Positions 4,150 through 5,359 of a stretch of DNA of 5,359 bases are shown one piece after another. Made by a program: the position numbers and the translations under genes. Source of the stretch: Candidatus Anderseniibacteriota bacterium (GTDB lineage: Bacteria > Patescibacteriota > Andersenbacteria > UBA10190); the NCBI GenBank assembly GCA_003229735.1, contig QIFI01000081.1, positions 1-5,359 on the forward strand, given 5' to 3'. Numbering within the stretch: the stretch's first letter is position 1; each line of letters starts with the position of its first letter. Under the pieces are notes generated by a model, which had not been told where the DNA came from, made no database searches, and worked only from the letters and a program-made list of their open reading frames with translations.

Positions 4150-5359
4150 CTACATTCTAATCGCGTAATTAGGCGGCTGACGGGTCAGAGTGACATCGTG
4201 GGCGTGAGATTCGCGCCCGGCCGCCGCCGTTATTTTAACAAATTCTGCTTTAGACAGAGTTTTCATATCACCCGCTCCCACATATCCCATACCGGATCTC
4301 AAACCGCCCAATAGCATTTGTATTACTTCATAAACCGAACCCCGGGCCGGCACCCGTGCTTCCACTCCTTCCGGAATCAACGCTCCGTGATTGCCATTTT
4401 GGTTATACCTCTGCCGGCAAGATGCGCTTTCCTTCAGCGCCCCTTCCGATCCCATGCCGCGATATGATTTCCAGGTCATCCCATCGGCAAAAAAAGTTTC
4501 ACCCGGAGTCTGGTCGCATCCCGCGAACAAATTACCGCACATCACACTGCTGGCTCCCGCGGCTATGGCTTTAGGAATATCACCCGAGTTAACAATCGCC
4601 CCGTCAGCAATTATCGGTATTCTGGTGTTTTTAACTTCTTGAGCGCAATTCCACACCGCCGATAATTGCGGATAGCCAACTCCTGATATAATCCGGGTAC
4701 TGCAGATCGAACCCCCTCCCTGCCCCACTTTCAAAGCATCGGCGCCATTTCTAACCAAGTCTTCAGCCGCCTCGCAAGTCGTGATATTTCCCGCCACTAC
4801 GTCAATCTCATCATATTCTCTCTTGCTCCGGATGATTTTAAGTATCTTGAATACCGGCTCCGAATAACCATGCGCCGTATCAATCACCACCGCGTCGACA
4901 CCTTCTTTTTTCAGCTCCTCCATTCGATCCAGGGTGTCTGGCTCATCCGTGCCAATCGCCGCCGCTACTCGCAAACGGCCGTCACTATCCACGTTATACC
5001 GATCTGAAGCATCCCCTTTCAGGATTCGTCGTAAATCCTTATAACAATACATGGCCGCCAGCCCTACATGGCCGCCAGCCCTCCATTATCATCAATCAGC
5101 GGCAGTAATCCTTTCCTTTGCTCTGTCATCACTTTATACGCGTCTTCCTGGGAAATACTGGAAGCTCGATAAATTGGATCGTCCATTACCTCCGCCGCCT
5201 TGATATTCCCTGGCTCATCACAATACTTAAAGTGGCCGCTGGTAATTACCCCCACCACCTTTTTGTCATTATCAACTACCGGAAAACTGCGAAACTTATA
5301 TCCATTTGCCCGGCATCTCTCCTCAATCTCGGCCAGCGTGTCAGTCGGACGCACTGTCT
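4150..5359 (-). pseudogene. guaB: IMP dehydrogenase, split by a 17-bp tandem duplication; 5' end outside window
   Basis: IMP dehydrogenase makes XMP from IMP with NAD+, the committed step to GMP. Two open stretches belong to one gene. 5359-5064 encodes most of the CBS pair (VRPTDTLAEIE to NGGLAAM) and runs off the window edge. 5052-4150 encodes the rest of the TIM barrel (300 codons): IDTAHG (57-62), catalytic Cys117 in GSICSTR, ADGAI (149-153), GETFF, YRGMGSEGA (197-205), the Arg215-Tyr216 pair, flap PEGVEARVPARG, and ESHAHDVT near the end. An exact repeat of 17 bp (5048-5081) places a TAG after NGGLAAM. Removing one copy joins NGGLAAM to YCYKDL exactly as in intact homologues. The downstream part has its own ATG (5052) 11 bases after the TAG, so coupled translation of two pieces is possible, but the break falls inside the second CBS domain. 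A recent mutation or a sequence error is more likely. Confidence 0.85.
5048..5081. repeat. 17-bp exact tandem duplication in guaB
   Basis: TACATGGCCGCCAGCCC occurs twice with no gap: 5048-5064 and 5065-5081. Seventeen is not a multiple of three, so the second copy shifts the frame, and a TAG is created at the junction (5066-5064, minus strand). The copies are identical, which points to a recent event or to an assembly artefact. Confidence 0.95.

Noticed and set aside
5064..5354. A complete small CBS-domain protein starting at 5354
   Set aside because: The frame is open to the window edge and matches the middle of IMP dehydrogenase, so the GTG at 5354 is an internal codon.

Overview
The window reads as a compact bacterial chromosome segment, most likely from a Patescibacteria (CPR) genome. 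This assignment is an inference. It rests on short spacers filled with low-complexity A/T-rich repeats (AAATTTCAAA- and ATTGAAAATTA-type words, heptamer CTACCAA tandems, GC-rich hairpins with a TAAA loop), on a tRNA without an encoded CCA end, on genes lacking Shine-Dalgarno sequences, and on a housekeeping-only gene set. TGA is used as a stop (rpmF and the small membrane protein), so the TGA=Gly code of Gracilibacteria/Absconditabacteria is not indicated.

Layout. 1-197: no gene; GC-rich direct and inverted repeats. 198-1606, minus strand: rnhB (RNase HII), a small two-helix membrane protein of unknown function with an Asp-rich tail, then rpmF (ribosomal protein L32). An intrinsic terminator sits inside the last codons of the small membrane gene. 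1591-1702, plus strand: a promoter and tRNA-Arg(CCT), divergent from rnhB, with the two candidate -10 boxes overlapping. 1703-2114: about 410 bp without a gene, packed with repeats and hairpins and ending in the ftsH promoter. 2115-4088, plus: complete ftsH (membrane AAA+ zinc protease). 4089-4149: convergent spacer with an intrinsic terminator serving the minus strand. 4150-5359, minus: guaB (IMP dehydrogenase), running off the right edge and broken by an exact 17-bp tandem duplication.

No new multi-gene system is visible; the genes are ordinary translation, RNA/DNA repair, proteolysis and purine functions. The noteworthy points are local. (1) A 17-bp tandem duplication splits guaB at the end of its CBS module, yet both halves stay open and the catalytic residues are intact. 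(2) About 30 residues of repeat-derived sequence are inserted in frame in rnhB, with the same 11-mer word found twice more in the nearby spacer. (3) ftsH (and perhaps rnhB) appears to be transcribed as a leaderless mRNA, with the -10 box six bases before the ATG. (4) A terminator hairpin is translated as the C-terminus of the small membrane protein. (5) A perfect 14-bp inverted repeat lies upstream of ftsH.
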